Assembly: GCF_030718205.1 (NCBI RefSeq)
Contig: NZ_JAUZQF010000024.1
Span: 62,001 to 126,000, forward strand
Length of the DNA: 64,000 nt
Source: Nonomuraea turcica
GTDB lineage: Bacteria; Actinomycetota; Actinomycetes; Streptosporangiales; Streptosporangiaceae
Direction: 5' to 3'
A program made the translations under genes and the position numbers. The notes under the pieces were generated by a model, which worked only from the letters and a program-made list of their open reading frames with translations, was not told where the DNA came from and did no database searches. Shown one piece after another: positions 9,446 to 18,574 of this stretch. The stretch's first letter is position 1. Each line of letters starts with the position of its first letter.

Positions 9446-10198
9446 CTACTTCCCGGCGTTCTGGGCAGACCAGTCGCGGTAGCGGATCGTGCCGAGGGCG
9501 GCGCCGTCATTCGGCACCAGCGACCGCTCCAGCAGCTCTTGCCCGAAGTAGAGCGCGTGCGGGTCGGTGACCACTTCGCGCGGATCGCCCCAGGACGCCA
9601 GCGTGTCGCGGAAGAACTCGTCCATCCGGGACTGCTCGGGTCCGCCGATCTCGATGCGGCCGTTCAGCGGCGTGCCCACCGAGACCCTTCCGACCGCCTG
9701 CGCCACGTCGTCGCCCGCCATGGGCTGGAAGAGCACGGGCGCCATCCGCACCTTGTCGCCTTCGGTGGCCTCGTCGGCGATGCGCCGGACGAACTCGAAG
9801 AACTGGGTGGCGTGCACAAGGGAGAACGGGATCGACGAGTTCTCGATCAGCTTCTCCTGGGCGATCTTCGCGCGGAAGTAGGGGTTGCCGGGCGGGCGCT
9901 CCGTACCCACCACCGACAGCGCGACGTGGTGGCCGACACCGGCCGCGGCTTCGGCGGCGAGCAGGTTGCGGGTGGAGGTCTCGAAGAACTCCAGCACGGC
10001 CTTCTCCTCGAAGGACGGGGAGTTCGACACGTCGATCACCACCGACGCGCCTTTCAGCACCTCGGCCAGTCCTTCACCGGTGAGGGTGTTCACGCCGGTG
10101 TCAGGCGCCGCCGCCACCGCCTCGTGACCGTGCTCGCCCAGCTTCGTCACCAGCTTCGAACCGATCAGCCCGGTCCCGCCGACTACCACAATCCTCAT
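9446..10198 (-). CDS. NmrA/atypical-SDR NAD(P)-binding protein
   Basis: 250 residues from the ATG at 10198, which has GAGAGG 7 bases upstream; a TTG two codons earlier is less likely. The N-terminus MRIVVVGGTGLIG carries the GXXGXXG dinucleotide motif, and a YFRAK segment provides a YxxxK-like pair around residue 108. The length and the short C-terminal domain fit atypical SDRs of the NmrA/YwnB type, which act as redox sensors or NAD(P)H-dependent reductases. It is convergent with the SDR at 8576. Confidence 0.8.
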   Translation of the reverse strand: MRIVVVGGTGLIGSKLVTKLGEHGHEAVAAAPDTGVNTLTGEGLAEVLKGASVVIDVSNSPSFEEKAVLEFFETSTRNLLAAEAAAGVGHHVALSVVGTERPPGNPYFRAKIAQEKLIENSSIPFSLVHATQFFEFVRRIADEATEGDKVRMAPVLFQPMAGDDVAQAVGRVSVGTPLNGRIEIGGPEQSRMDEFFRDTLASWGDPREVVTDPHALYFGQELLERSLVPNDGAALGTIRYRDWSAQNAGK

Positions 10199-10413
10199 GG
10201 CCAATCCTCTCTGTCCACCGGGGCACGTGCTGCTACCCGGACGTAGCTAAGACAAGACAGCCCTCCAGACTCGTGACAGCTACCGCGAAATTCTTTTGAG
10301 ACCACCCAGGCAGCGGTCGGCAGGCACAGAACTCACGCCTTCGTGCGATGTGCGCGGCGATGCGGCAAGAGAGCGTTTCATCCGCAGGGCCGTACTTCGT
10401 GGAAAGGCGCAAC
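10199..10413. other. divergent intergenic region
   Basis: About 215 bp between the NmrA-like gene (minus) and the UBP zinc-finger gene (plus). It must contain both promoters, but I can assign no -35/-10 pair with confidence. GGAAAGG at about 10399-10405 is the ribosome site of the downstream gene. Confidence 0.35.
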
Positions 10414-10764
10414 ATGATCATGGAGCTCCCAGGTTCGTGTCCCCATGTGCAGGGGACACATCCGCCCGTTCCGGCCGGTCATGCCGACGGCTGTGAGGAG
10501 TGCCTGCAGACGGGTGGCCAATGGGTGGAACTGCGTGAATGCCTGACCTGCGGCCATGTCGGCTGTTGTGACACCTCGCCCGGCCGACACGCCGCCGCGC
10601 ACTGGGCGACCACCGCCCATCCGGCAACCGCGTCCTTGGAGCCCGGCGACCTGTGGGGATGGTGCTATGCCGACCTGCGCTATCTCGGGTCCGTTCGGCA
10701 GGGCCGGGCACCGCGGCGGAGAAGAACCCGGATCGCAAGGGCTTCCGGCAGTTCCCGATCTTAG
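10414..10764 (+). CDS. UBP-type zinc finger protein
   Basis: 116 residues starting at the ATG that follows GGAAAGGCGCAAC. Zinc ligands of a UBP (ZnF-UBP, PF02148-like) finger are visible: C9, H11, C27, C30, C43, C46, with C51/C52 and H59/H63, in the pattern CEEC...CLTCGHVGC. Eukaryotic relatives bind free ubiquitin C-termini; actinobacterial stand-alone versions have no settled role. The last 25 residues are Arg/Ser-rich (GRAPRRRRTRIARASG) and look unlike the family, perhaps a replaced C-terminus. It is convergent with the second LAL gene. Confidence 0.78.
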   Translation: MIMELPGSCPHVQGTHPPVPAGHADGCEECLQTGGQWVELRECLTCGHVGCCDTSPGRHAAAHWATTAHPATASLEPGDLWGWCYADLRYLGSVRQGRAPRRRRTRIARASGSSRS

Positions 10765-10785
10765 GCACAGCCGGCAGCGGTCCGA

Positions 10786-13599
10786 TCACTGCATGGCCGC
10801 GTCGTGTTCGAGGACGAGCCGGGTCAGCTCGACGCGTGAGCTGATCCCGAGCTTGGTGAAGGCATGCCACAGATGTGTGCTGACCGTGTGAGGGGACAGA
10901 AAGAGCCGGTCGGCGACCTGCTTGTTGGTCGCGCCGCCCGCGACCAGCCTGACGATCTGCAGCTCAGAGGCGGTGAGACTGCCCCAGCCCTCGGTCGGCC
11001 TGCTGGAAACGGCGCGTGATCGGCGCTCACCCATGCCTTTGAGACGATCGCGTACGCGGACCGCGTCGCGTTCGGCCTCCGACTGCTCGTACAACTGCAG
11101 TGCCGTATCCAGGTGGGGGATCGTGCCGGTGTCCTCCAGGGCTCCCGCCAGAGCCAGTGGCCGGGGGATGTCCTGATACAGCTCAACGGCGCGAGCCAGC
11201 AGGCCGGCGTCGCCGTCCACCAGGGCACGTGCGTGCAAGGCCGTGGCCGCGTAGATCGGGATGTCGGGGTTGTGGTGGTGACGCGTCTCGGCGAACTCGG
11301 TGACCAGGGTGGCGCGGGCGCGGTCTCCGGCCCGCAACGCCATCCGGACGAGGACAGGCTCGTCGGCCGGGTCGGCAGGGTGGGACAGTGATGAGGTGGG
11401 CCGATAGTAGGAACGGCCGCCCTCGGCGGTCAGCTCCATGGCCCGGGCGTGGTCGCCGTCGTCGGCGGCGGCCTGGGCGGCCAGCCACGCTCCTGCCCGC
11501 CGGGTCTGCCCGGCTTCGACCTGCATGAGGGCGTCGGCGAATTCACGGCCGCGCGCCAGTTCCCGCGGGTCGCCGGTGTGCAGGGCGACGCGGCCGAGCA
11601 CGTATCGGACCGTGGCGTCGTCGAACGAACGGGGACCGAGTTCGTCGGACATGGCCAGAACCGCTTCGGCCTCGGCTCGGGCGTCGGCCAGCCGGCCGGC
11701 GTCCAGATACACCCGGCAGCGCGCGATGCCCCACAGCCGCAGCAGGTTGGCCTGGCCGTGATGCTGGGCCTTACGTACGCCGTCATCGGCCTCGGCCAGC
11801 GCCTCCTCCACGCGCCCCAGCATGCTGAGCAAGCCGGCCTTCCAGACGCCGGGCATCCACAGCACGTCGGTGTGGGGGACGTCGCGCAACGCGGCGCCCG
11901 CCTGGTCGGCGAGGTCGAGCGCACGGCGGACGTCGAGCCGATGGTTGGCGATGATCGAGCCCACGCTCAGCAGAGTGGCACGCGAAGCCTGGTCGTCCGC
12001 CTGATCAGCGGCGGCCAGCGCGGCCGGGAGCAGTCGTTCGGCCTCGACGATCTCCTCAGCGCCGACGAGGGCGAGGTTGAAGGCCAGCATGGCCATCAAC
12101 TGAGCGCGGATGCGGAGCGGCAGGCCGGGCAGTGCGACTCCGGCGCGGCTCTGCCGTATGGCCTCGGTGAGGGAATACTGGTTGGCCGCGAGCGTCAGCC
12201 CCAGCCTGATGCCTGCCTCGACATCGACCGGCAGTGGCCGGCGCAGCGCGGTCTCGGCCAGTGCAAGGGCTTCGCCGGCGCGGCCCGTCTGGCTGAACAG
12301 AGGCAGGGCCTCGGCGATGAAGCCGGCTTGCCGCAGCGGGTCAAGGGCGGCAAGTTCGATCGCGCGGCGGCTCATCTCCACGGCGGCCGACGGCGCGGTG
12401 ACCGCCAGGTCGCGGGCGGCCTGGCGAAGCAGTGCGGTGGCCGTGTCGTCGCCGGGCTCGGCGGTCTCCGCGAGGTCGGCGGCGATCTGCGTGACCGGGA
12501 TGCCGTGCGCCAGTCGAAGGTCCACGGCCTGGCGGCGGAGCGCCTTGCGGAGCGTCGCCGGCAAAGCCGCCTGGATGGCCTCGCGGATCAGGTCATGGCT
12601 GAACAGCAGCGTGCCGTCGCTCTCGGCCAGGAGGTCGGCCGACAGCAGTTCCTCCAGCGGCTCAAGCAGCGTGACGGCGGACTCTCCGGTGAGTTCGGCA
12701 AGCTGCTCGAGGGAGACGGTCCGGCCCAGAACCGACGCGATCTGCGCGGCCTTCTTGGCCAGCGGGGAGACCTGTTCCAGGCGGTGCTGGACGGAGACAT
12801 GGAAACGCAGGGGCAGACGCCGCTGAGTCAACCGCGCGACGCCATCGGAGATGGTGACCACCCCCTCATCGAGCATGCCGTTGATGAGTTCGGTGAGCAG
12901 GAGCGGGCGTCCCTCTGCTCGCTGCGCCAGGTGGAGGATGCCTGGCTCCGGGGTGGCCGTCAGCAGGTCGCCGGTCATCGCCTCGACCGCCTTGTCCGAT
13001 AAGGGGGCCAAGGTGAGCAGGTGGCCGCCCGGCAGACTCAGTGCGGAGATCGTGGTGCGTACGTCCGGGGTGAGCGGGCCCGTTCGTGCGGCGAGAATCC
13101 AGGCGATGGGATGCATGGACAGGCGCTGCGGCAGGGTTCGCAGTGCCAGGAGGGTGCCCTCGTCGCACCATTGGAGATCGTCGATGGCGATCACCAGCGG
13201 TGCGGTCAGGGCAGCGCGTTCCAGGTGCTCGTGGAGCTCCTGCAGCAACCAGTAGCGTTTTGCGGTCGCCTGCGCGGCCTGGACCTCGTCGGCCGGGAGA
13301 ATCGGGTCGGGGCTGGAGTGCAGGGCTCCGAGCAGCGCGCCGAAGGGGATCATCTGCCCGTCCGGGTCACCTCCGCCGTACATCACGCGGAGTCCTGTCT
13401 CCTCGGCCATGTGGCGCGCCTCGGTGAGCATGCGGGTCTTGCCGATGCCGGGACTGCCTTGGATGAGCACCGTCGCGCCCCTGCCGGAGGACAGCGCGGC
13501 CAAGTGGGTCCGCAGAGTGGCGACCTCGGGCTGTCGTCCGCGCAGCCTGTAACGGCCGAACTCGGCGGCGGCGCCGACCTCCGCTTCACGCGCGTTCAT
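10786..13599 (-). CDS. LAL-type LuxR family transcriptional regulator (second copy)
   Basis: 937 residues from the ATG at 13599, which has GGAGGG 4 bases upstream. Walker A is GSPGIGKT at 48-55 and Walker B LVIAIDDLQW at 135-144; the C-terminal HTH is LTASELQIVRLVAGGATNKQ, then LFLSPHTVSTHL. It is clearly homologous along its length to the LAL protein at 3161-6016, so the two are paralogues about 5 kb apart on the same strand. Its start codon overlaps the stop of the small gene at 13596-13811 (ATGA), implying translational coupling. Confidence 0.92.
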   Translation of the reverse strand: MNAREAEVGAAAEFGRYRLRGRQPEVATLRTHLAALSSGRGATVLIQGSPGIGKTRMLTEARHMAEETGLRVMYGGGDPDGQMIPFGALLGALHSSPDPILPADEVQAAQATAKRYWLLQELHEHLERAALTAPLVIAIDDLQWCDEGTLLALRTLPQRLSMHPIAWILAARTGPLTPDVRTTISALSLPGGHLLTLAPLSDKAVEAMTGDLLTATPEPGILHLAQRAEGRPLLLTELINGMLDEGVVTISDGVARLTQRRLPLRFHVSVQHRLEQVSPLAKKAAQIASVLGRTVSLEQLAELTGESAVTLLEPLEELLSADLLAESDGTLLFSHDLIREAIQAALPATLRKALRRQAVDLRLAHGIPVTQIAADLAETAEPGDDTATALLRQAARDLAVTAPSAAVEMSRRAIELAALDPLRQAGFIAEALPLFSQTGRAGEALALAETALRRPLPVDVEAGIRLGLTLAANQYSLTEAIRQSRAGVALPGLPLRIRAQLMAMLAFNLALVGAEEIVEAERLLPAALAAADQADDQASRATLLSVGSIIANHRLDVRRALDLADQAGAALRDVPHTDVLWMPGVWKAGLLSMLGRVEEALAEADDGVRKAQHHGQANLLRLWGIARCRVYLDAGRLADARAEAEAVLAMSDELGPRSFDDATVRYVLGRVALHTGDPRELARGREFADALMQVEAGQTRRAGAWLAAQAAADDGDHARAMELTAEGGRSYYRPTSSLSHPADPADEPVLVRMALRAGDRARATLVTEFAETRHHHNPDIPIYAATALHARALVDGDAGLLARAVELYQDIPRPLALAGALEDTGTIPHLDTALQLYEQSEAERDAVRVRDRLKGMGERRSRAVSSRPTEGWGSLTASELQIVRLVAGGATNKQVADRLFLSPHTVSTHLWHAFTKLGISSRVELTRLVLEHDAAMQ

Positions 13600-13811
13600 G
13601 CCGCCCTCCGATCCTCGGCCTCGATCGCTTCTCCGAGGACGCGGCACGCGACCGCTAATACCTGAGGCCCTGTGGTGACGAACACCGAAGCGGCAGTGTC
13701 AAACTCGCTGATCAACTGGTCAACGACTGCGGAGACCGTCGGACTGGTCTGCGCCGCGTCGTCTCTGTGCGACTCCAACACCTTCGTGGTCACTCGCGAC
13801 TCCATGCGCAC
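13596..13811 (-). CDS. small protein coupled to the second LAL regulator
   Basis: 71 residues (an ATG two codons later, at 13805, is also possible). Its stop overlaps the LAL start by ATGA, the best evidence that it is translated. Visible sequence is mostly helical (VSAVVDQLISEFDTAASVFV, then VLAVACRVLGEAIEAEDRRA) with no signal peptide or known motif. It may be a small partner or a leader peptide that sets the LAL translation rate. I do not recognise a family. Confidence 0.55.
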   Translation of the reverse strand: MRMESRVTTKVLESHRDDAAQTSPTVSAVVDQLISEFDTAASVFVTTGPQVLAVACRVLGEAIEAEDRRAA

Positions 13812-13984
13812 ACGGCATCCCGGCTGATGCCACTGCGATCACAGTCGCTCTTTGGGCCTGTCCATCGCGCCCTGGGGAGACCCTAGTCCGTACCCTGGTC
13901 CACGGTTGCGGCTGCCCACGATCTTGGGAGGGTCAGGCGCAGCACGCAGGAGCCGAACCCGACGCGGGCGCTTGATCTAGCTGA

Positions 13985-14632
13985 TCAGCGCCCCCGATCG
14001 GGGTCGGGGTTCGCGAGGGGCAGGCGGTGTGGCGGTGGATGCGGAAGGCTTCGCCCCGTTGAGGTGGTGATGCCGTCGAGGATCAGCTCCAGGTACCGGC
14101 GCCACGCCTGCGGCTCGGTGGTCAGCAGCGGCGCCGCCGTGTGCTGGATGCCGGCCAGCAGGAGGGCGACATCGGTGCCGGTGAGGTCAGGGCGGACGAC
14201 GCCCTGTTGGCGGGCGCGATCGGTGAGCGCTTCCGCGGCCTCGCACAGGCGATCGATCGCGTCACGTACCTGCGCGTTCTGCAGGGACGGGCGCCCGATG
14301 ACCTCGCAGAACGCCCGATCTCTGACGAAGGTCTCCACGCCGGCGGTCATGAACTCGCGCAGCGCCAGGCCGGGATCGTCGGCCGTGAGCAGCGCGGTGG
14401 CGGTGTCCACGAGCTCGTCGAGCATGCCGAGCATGATCGCCGCCAGTAGCTCCTCCTTGGAGGAGAAGTGGCGGAAGACCGTCCCCTTCCCCACTCCGGC
14501 ACGTTGCGCGATCTCACCGATGGACACCTCGGCTCCGCACTCGGCGAACGCTTCGGCCGCGGCGTCCAGAAGCAGCCGACGGTTGCGCACCGCGTCACTG
14601 CGCGACGGGACAGCGGACGTCGTTCCAGTCAT
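13985..14632 (-). CDS. TetR family transcriptional regulator
   Basis: 215 residues. The N-terminal HTH is typical (LDAAAEAFAECG, SIGEIAQRAGVGKGTVFRHF at about 38-57). The C-terminal ligand domain is of ordinary length, with a Pro-rich tail. The gene is divergent from the SDR at 14763, and the 130-bp gap contains two palindromic sites, so I infer that it represses that SDR and itself. Confidence 0.9.
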   Translation of the reverse strand: MTGTTSAVPSRSDAVRNRRLLLDAAAEAFAECGAEVSIGEIAQRAGVGKGTVFRHFSSKEELLAAIMLGMLDELVDTATALLTADDPGLALREFMTAGVETFVRDRAFCEVIGRPSLQNAQVRDAIDRLCEAAEALTDRARQQGVVRPDLTGTDVALLLAGIQHTAAPLLTTEPQAWRRYLELILDGITTSTGRSLPHPPPHRLPLANPDPDRGR

Positions 14633-14670
14633 GCCTCTCCCTCCCGTTCATCAGTGTACTTCCTAAGATG

Positions 14671-14690
14671 ACCAACCGGTCCGGTTTGGT
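14671..14690. promoter_or_regulatory. candidate TetR operator
   Basis: ACCAACCGGTCCGGTTTGGT is a near-perfect 20-bp palindrome midway between the divergent TetR and SDR genes. A related shorter palindrome, GACCGGCTGGTC, lies at 14704-14715. Two sites of this size fit a pair of TetR dimers. Confidence 0.6.
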
Positions 14691-14762
14691 GCTAAACTAA
14701 GGTGACCGGCTGGTCCGCTTAGCGGGCTGCGGAACACGTGAGCCTCTTCGGAAAGGAAGAAC

Positions 14763-15500
14763 ATGAACAACACGTTGGCCGGAAAGGTCGCCCTCGTCAC
14801 TGGAGCGTCGTCGGGCATCGGCGAGGCCACTGCGCTGGCCCTCTCAGCGGAAGGGGCCCGAGTCGCAGTCGGGGCACGGCGCGCCGACCGGCTGGACACC
14901 CTGGTGCACAAGGCGGCCGGCGAGATGCTGGCCCTCGAACTCGACGTGACCGACCAGGAATCGGTGCGGGCCGCGGTCGCGAAGACCGTCGAGCGCTTCG
15001 GCGCCCTGGACATCCTGGTGAACAACGCCGGGGTGATGCTCGCCGGCCCCATCGCGGGAGCGGACACCACGGAATGGACGCGCATGGTCGAGACCAACCT
15101 GCTCGGGTCGATGTACACGGTCCACGCGGCATTGCCGCACCTGCTGGAGGGCAAGGGCGCCGTCGTGCAGGTCTCCTCGACCTCGGGCCGGATCGCGTCG
15201 GCCGCCAGCGGCGTCTACGCGGCGACGAAGTTCGGCATCACCGCCTTCTCCGAGGCGCTGCGACAGGAGGTCACCGCCCAGGGCGTGCGGGTCGTGGTCG
15301 TCGAGCCCGGCTTCGTCGCCACCGAACTGGCCGACCACATCACCGACCCCACGATGCGGGCCGCCGCGCAGCAGATGGCCACCTCTATGCGCACCCTGCA
15401 GCCCGAGGACATCGCCAATGCTGTCGTGTACGCGGTCACCCAGCCGCAGCACGTCGCGGTCAACGAGATCCTCATCCGCCCCACCGACCAGACCCGGTAG
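14763..15500 (+). CDS. classical SDR oxidoreductase
   Basis: 245 residues preceded by GGAAAGGAAGAAC. All catalytic features are present: TGASSGIG (13-20), NNAG (87-90), S139, Y152 and K156 (YAATK). The sequence resembles the clavaldehyde-dehydrogenase-like/YdfG type. The substrate is unknown. It is divergent from, and probably repressed by, the TetR protein at 13985. Confidence 0.88.
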   Translation: MNNTLAGKVALVTGASSGIGEATALALSAEGARVAVGARRADRLDTLVHKAAGEMLALELDVTDQESVRAAVAKTVERFGALDILVNNAGVMLAGPIAGADTTEWTRMVETNLLGSMYTVHAALPHLLEGKGAVVQVSSTSGRIASAASGVYAATKFGITAFSEALRQEVTAQGVRVVVVEPGFVATELADHITDPTMRAAAQQMATSMRTLQPEDIANAVVYAVTQPQHVAVNEILIRPTDQTR

Positions 15501-15563
15501 GCGCTGTCGAGGAGAATGGATGGCCGGCTCGTTCGGCCTGCTCCTGCGGAGTTTGCGGCGCGG

Positions 15564-16592
15564 TTATGCGGGAGCGGAGGCTGTGGTGCCGCGGATGATG
15601 AGATGCGGCGCGATAACGATCTCCTTCTCGGCCACCGGCTTGCCCTCCAGTCGTGCGATGGCTCGCTCCACCGCCAGGCGCGCCAGGCGCGGGATGTCCT
15701 GCCCGACGGTGGTGAGGTCGATGTGGGCCAGGCGGGCCAGGTGGCTGTTGTCGAAGCCCACGACCGAGATCTCGCCAGGAACGGCCAGGCCGGCGCGCAG
15801 GAACGTGTCCAGGACGCCAGTGGCGCAGCGGTCGTTGAAAACCAGGATGGCGGTCGGCCGGGGATCGCCGCTGAGGAGGGCGCGCGCGGCCGCCGCCCCA
15901 TCGTCCTCGGTCAGCCCACCGGGCACGATCCGGATATAGCGGTTCAAATCGTGCCGGCTCATGGCGGTCCGATAGCCTCGGCGCCGGTCCGCGGCGCCCG
16001 GCGCCCGGCCGCCGTCGATGTGGGCGATGTCGCGATGGCCGGCCGCCACCAGGTGGTCGACGGCCTGGCGGGCGCCTTCGTCGTCGGCGGTCCGTACGAC
16101 GTCCACCCCGGCCGTCGTCCCGCGCAGCCGGCGGGCCACGGAGACGACCGGCAACTGGGTCGCGAGCTCGGCCAGCTGGGCGGCCGGGGCCTGCGGGCCG
16201 AGCAGGATCAGGGCCTCGCACCGATCGGCGAGCAAGGTCTCGACGGCGTGCCGCTCGCTGCGGCCGGCCGTGACGGCGCTGAGGGCGACCTGGTAGCCGG
16301 CCGGCTCGGCCGCGGCGTAGATGCCCTCCACCAGATCGGTGTGGAACGGATGCTGGAGCCCGAACTGCACCCCGAGCAGCCGTGAGCGGTTGCTGCGCAG
16401 CAGCCGCGCCCGGGCGTCCGGCCGGTAGCCGATCTCCTTCGCGGCCTGCTGCACCCGCTCACGTGTGTCGGCACTGGCGCCCTTGGCCCCTCGCATGACG
16501 ATGGAGACCAGCGCCGTGGACACGCCCGCCCGTGCCGCGACGTCGGCCAGGGTCGGTCGTCTCCCCTCCGAGCCCGCGGGGCTTCGTGGCAC
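15564..16592 (-). CDS. LacI family transcriptional regulator
   Basis: 342 residues with a GTG start after GAGGAGGGCAGCAA. The N-terminal HTH is TLADVAARAGVSTALVS (14-30), followed by a periplasmic-binding-protein-like sugar domain (LLGVQFGLQHPFHTDLVEGI, then ISVVGFDNSHLARL). It is divergent from the isomerase gene at 16743. Two matching palindromes with an AACGTT core flank the gap, one next to each start, so it very likely controls the downstream carbohydrate operon and itself. Confidence 0.92.
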   Translation of the reverse strand: MPRSPAGSEGRRPTLADVAARAGVSTALVSIVMRGAKGASADTRERVQQAAKEIGYRPDARARLLRSNRSRLLGVQFGLQHPFHTDLVEGIYAAAEPAGYQVALSAVTAGRSERHAVETLLADRCEALILLGPQAPAAQLAELATQLPVVSVARRLRGTTAGVDVVRTADDEGARQAVDHLVAAGHRDIAHIDGGRAPGAADRRRGYRTAMSRHDLNRYIRIVPGGLTEDDGAAAARALLSGDPRPTAILVFNDRCATGVLDTFLRAGLAVPGEISVVGFDNSHLARLAHIDLTTVGQDIPRLARLAVERAIARLEGKPVAEKEIVIAPHLIIRGTTASAPA

Positions 16593-16643
16593 TTGCTGCC
16601 CTCCTCGATGGAACCGTCCTGTGAAGACGCTGCTCCACCATAC

Positions 16644-16728
16644 TGCAACGTTCTAGTCACCGGCACCGCGAACCCTTGACAAGGCCGTCCGCCTGCTGGC
16701 CTACTGCTAAAAGACTAGAACGTTATAG
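16644..16728. promoter_or_regulatory. paired LacI-type operators and promoter region
   Basis: CTGCAACGTTCTAG at 16644-16657 and CTAGAACGTTATAG at 16715-16728 share the core AACGTT and a CTAG arm; LacI-family sites typically have this central-CG palindrome. A TTGACA box lies at 16676-16681 between them on the plus strand. The -10 is unclear: a TACTGC-like sequence follows with a long 20-bp spacer. The second operator sits just downstream and would block elongation or initiation of the isomerase operon. Confidence 0.7.
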
Positions 16729-16742
16729 ACGGATGGGTGACG

Positions 16743-17525
16743 ATGTACACGTTGGCGGTCTGCGCCGAGATGGTCTTCACGGACGTGTCGATTCAGGAGC
16801 GCGCGCGGCGCATCCATGACGCCGGGTTCCAGGTCGAGATCTGGGACTGGAGCCGGCACGACCTGGCCACGCTGGCGCGTACGGGCGCCGTCTTCTCCTC
16901 GATGACCGGCTACCTGCGCGGCAGCCTTACCGATGAGGAGGGTGCGGCGGAGCTGCTGCGCACCGCCGAGGAGTCGGTCAAGGCCGCCGAGCGGCTGGGC
17001 TGCCACCGGCTCAACCTGCACGGCACCGGCCTCGACGACAAAGGCCTGCCGGTGACGCCGGTGACCGGCGAGGCCACCGGACCGATGTGGATGGCCGCCC
17101 ACCGCACGCTCACCCGCCTCGCCGAGCTGGGCGAACGGGCCGGTGTGATGTTCACCCTGGAGAATCTCAACACCGCCGTCGACCACCCCGGCGTGCCGTT
17201 CGCCACGGCCGCTGACACCCTGGCCCTGGTCGCCGCCGTGGACAGGCCAGGCCTGCGGATGAACCTCGACCTCTACCACGCGCAGATCGGCGAGGGAAAC
17301 CTGATCGAGCTGGTCCGCCGGGCCCATGCCGCGGGCCTGATCGGTGAGATCCAGGTGGCCGACGTGCCCGGCCGCCGCGAACCGGGGACGGGGGAGATCA
17401 ACTACCCGGCCGTCGCCCGTGCTCTGGCCGACCTCGGCTATGACGGCACGGTCGCGATGGAGGCGTGGGCCTCCCGCGACAGCGCCCTGGCCCTGGAGCG
17501 TTTCCGCTCCGCCTTCACCCTCTGA
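16743..17525 (+). CDS. hydroxypyruvate isomerase-like sugar isomerase (TIM barrel)
   Basis: 260 residues from the ATG at 16743 (a GTG two codons upstream is possible; GGATGGG precedes both). The xylose-isomerase-like TIM barrel carries metal-ligand positions in FTLENLN (Glu), MNLDLYHAQIGEGNL (Asp, His) and IQVADVPGRREPGTGEINY, the strongest signature of the Hyi/IolE-type family. It is the first gene of a LacI-controlled locus with a dehydrogenase and a binding lipoprotein. The true sugar or inositol substrate is not readable. Confidence 0.85.
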   Translation: MYTLAVCAEMVFTDVSIQERARRIHDAGFQVEIWDWSRHDLATLARTGAVFSSMTGYLRGSLTDEEGAAELLRTAEESVKAAERLGCHRLNLHGTGLDDKGLPVTPVTGEATGPMWMAAHRTLTRLAELGERAGVMFTLENLNTAVDHPGVPFATAADTLALVAAVDRPGLRMNLDLYHAQIGEGNLIELVRRAHAAGLIGEIQVADVPGRREPGTGEINYPAVARALADLGYDGTVAMEAWASRDSALALERFRSAFTL

Positions 17526-17548
17526 AACCCGACATACGGAGACCGCGC

Positions 17549-18574
17549 ATGACCAACCAGCAGCCCCTCGCCATCGGCCTCGCCGGAGCCGGACGGATGG
17601 GCGCCCTTCATGCCGAGACCCTGGCCCGCCGCCTTCCCGGTGTCCGGCTCGCCGCGCTGGCCGACCCGGTCCCCGGCGCCGCGCAGCGCCTGGCCGACCG
17701 GCTCGGCTGCCCCAAGGTGACGACCGACGTCGGCGAGTTGTTCGACGATCCGGACATCGACGCCGTGGTGATCGTCACCCCGGCGCGCACCCACGCCGAC
17801 CTCGTCGAAGCGGCCGCCCAAGCAGGCAAGGCCGTCTATTGCGAAAAGCCCATGGCCGTCACGCTCGCCGAGGCCGACCGCGCCATCACCGCCGCAGCCA
17901 AAGCGGGCGTGCCTCTCCAGGTGGGCTTCAACCGGCGGTACGACACCGGCTTCCGCGCGGCCCACGACAAGATCGCCGCCGACGCCATCGGCACACCTCA
18001 ACTCCTGCGCTCCCTCACTCGCGACCCGAAACTGGCCGACCCCGCTCGCGTGCCGCCGTGGACGATTTTCCTGGAGACCCTCATCCACGACTTCGACACC
18101 CTGCGCTACCTCAACCCCGGCGCCGAAGCCGTCGAGGTCTTCGCCATGGCCGACGCCCTGGTCCGCCCCGACTTCAAAGCCGGCGGCCTGCTCGACACCG
18201 CCGTGGTCACCGTCCGCTTCGACAACGGCGCCATCGCCACGGCCGAGGCCAGCTTCCAGGCCGTCTACGGCTACGACGTACGCGGCGAGGTCTTCGGATC
18301 GGCGGGCATGCTCACCATGGGCGACCTCCGCAGGACCCACCTCACCGCGTACGGCCCGGACGGCGCCGCCGCCGAGTGCGTCACCTACGACCAGGACCTC
18401 TTCCACGACGCGTACGTGGCCGAACTCGCCGACTTCGCCGACTGCGTCCGCACCGGCCGCACTCCCGCGGTCACCGGCGAGGACGCCCGCGCCGCCCTGA
18501 CCATCGCCCTCGCAGCCATCGAGTCGATCACCGCCGGCGGCCCCGTCCGCGTCGGCGATCGCGAACACCTGTGA
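17549..18574 (+). CDS. Gfo/Idh/MocA family oxidoreductase (inositol dehydrogenase-like)
   Basis: 341 residues from the ATG at 17549, 24 bases after the isomerase stop, with ACGGAG upstream. The Rossmann motif GLAGAGRMG is at 10-18, the family hallmark EKP at CEKPMAV (about 106), and the substrate-side helix at LETLIHDFDTLRYL, where the catalytic His is expected. Close relatives act as myo-inositol 2-dehydrogenases or other polyol dehydrogenases with NAD. With the isomerase next door it suggests oxidation followed by isomerisation of a cyclitol or sugar. Confidence 0.88.
   Translation: MTNQQPLAIGLAGAGRMGALHAETLARRLPGVRLAALADPVPGAAQRLADRLGCPKVTTDVGELFDDPDIDAVVIVTPARTHADLVEAAAQAGKAVYCEKPMAVTLAEADRAITAAAKAGVPLQVGFNRRYDTGFRAAHDKIAADAIGTPQLLRSLTRDPKLADPARVPPWTIFLETLIHDFDTLRYLNPGAEAVEVFAMADALVRPDFKAGGLLDTAVVTVRFDNGAIATAEASFQAVYGYDVRGEVFGSAGMLTMGDLRRTHLTAYGPDGAAAECVTYDQDLFHDAYVAELADFADCVRTGRTPAVTGEDARAALTIALAAIESITAGGPVRVGDREHL

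Noticed and set aside
8490-10350. 13-base sequence TTCGTGCGATGTG present near 8491 and 10338
   Set aside because: Matches of this length are expected by chance in 64 kb of GC-rich DNA and the flanks differ.
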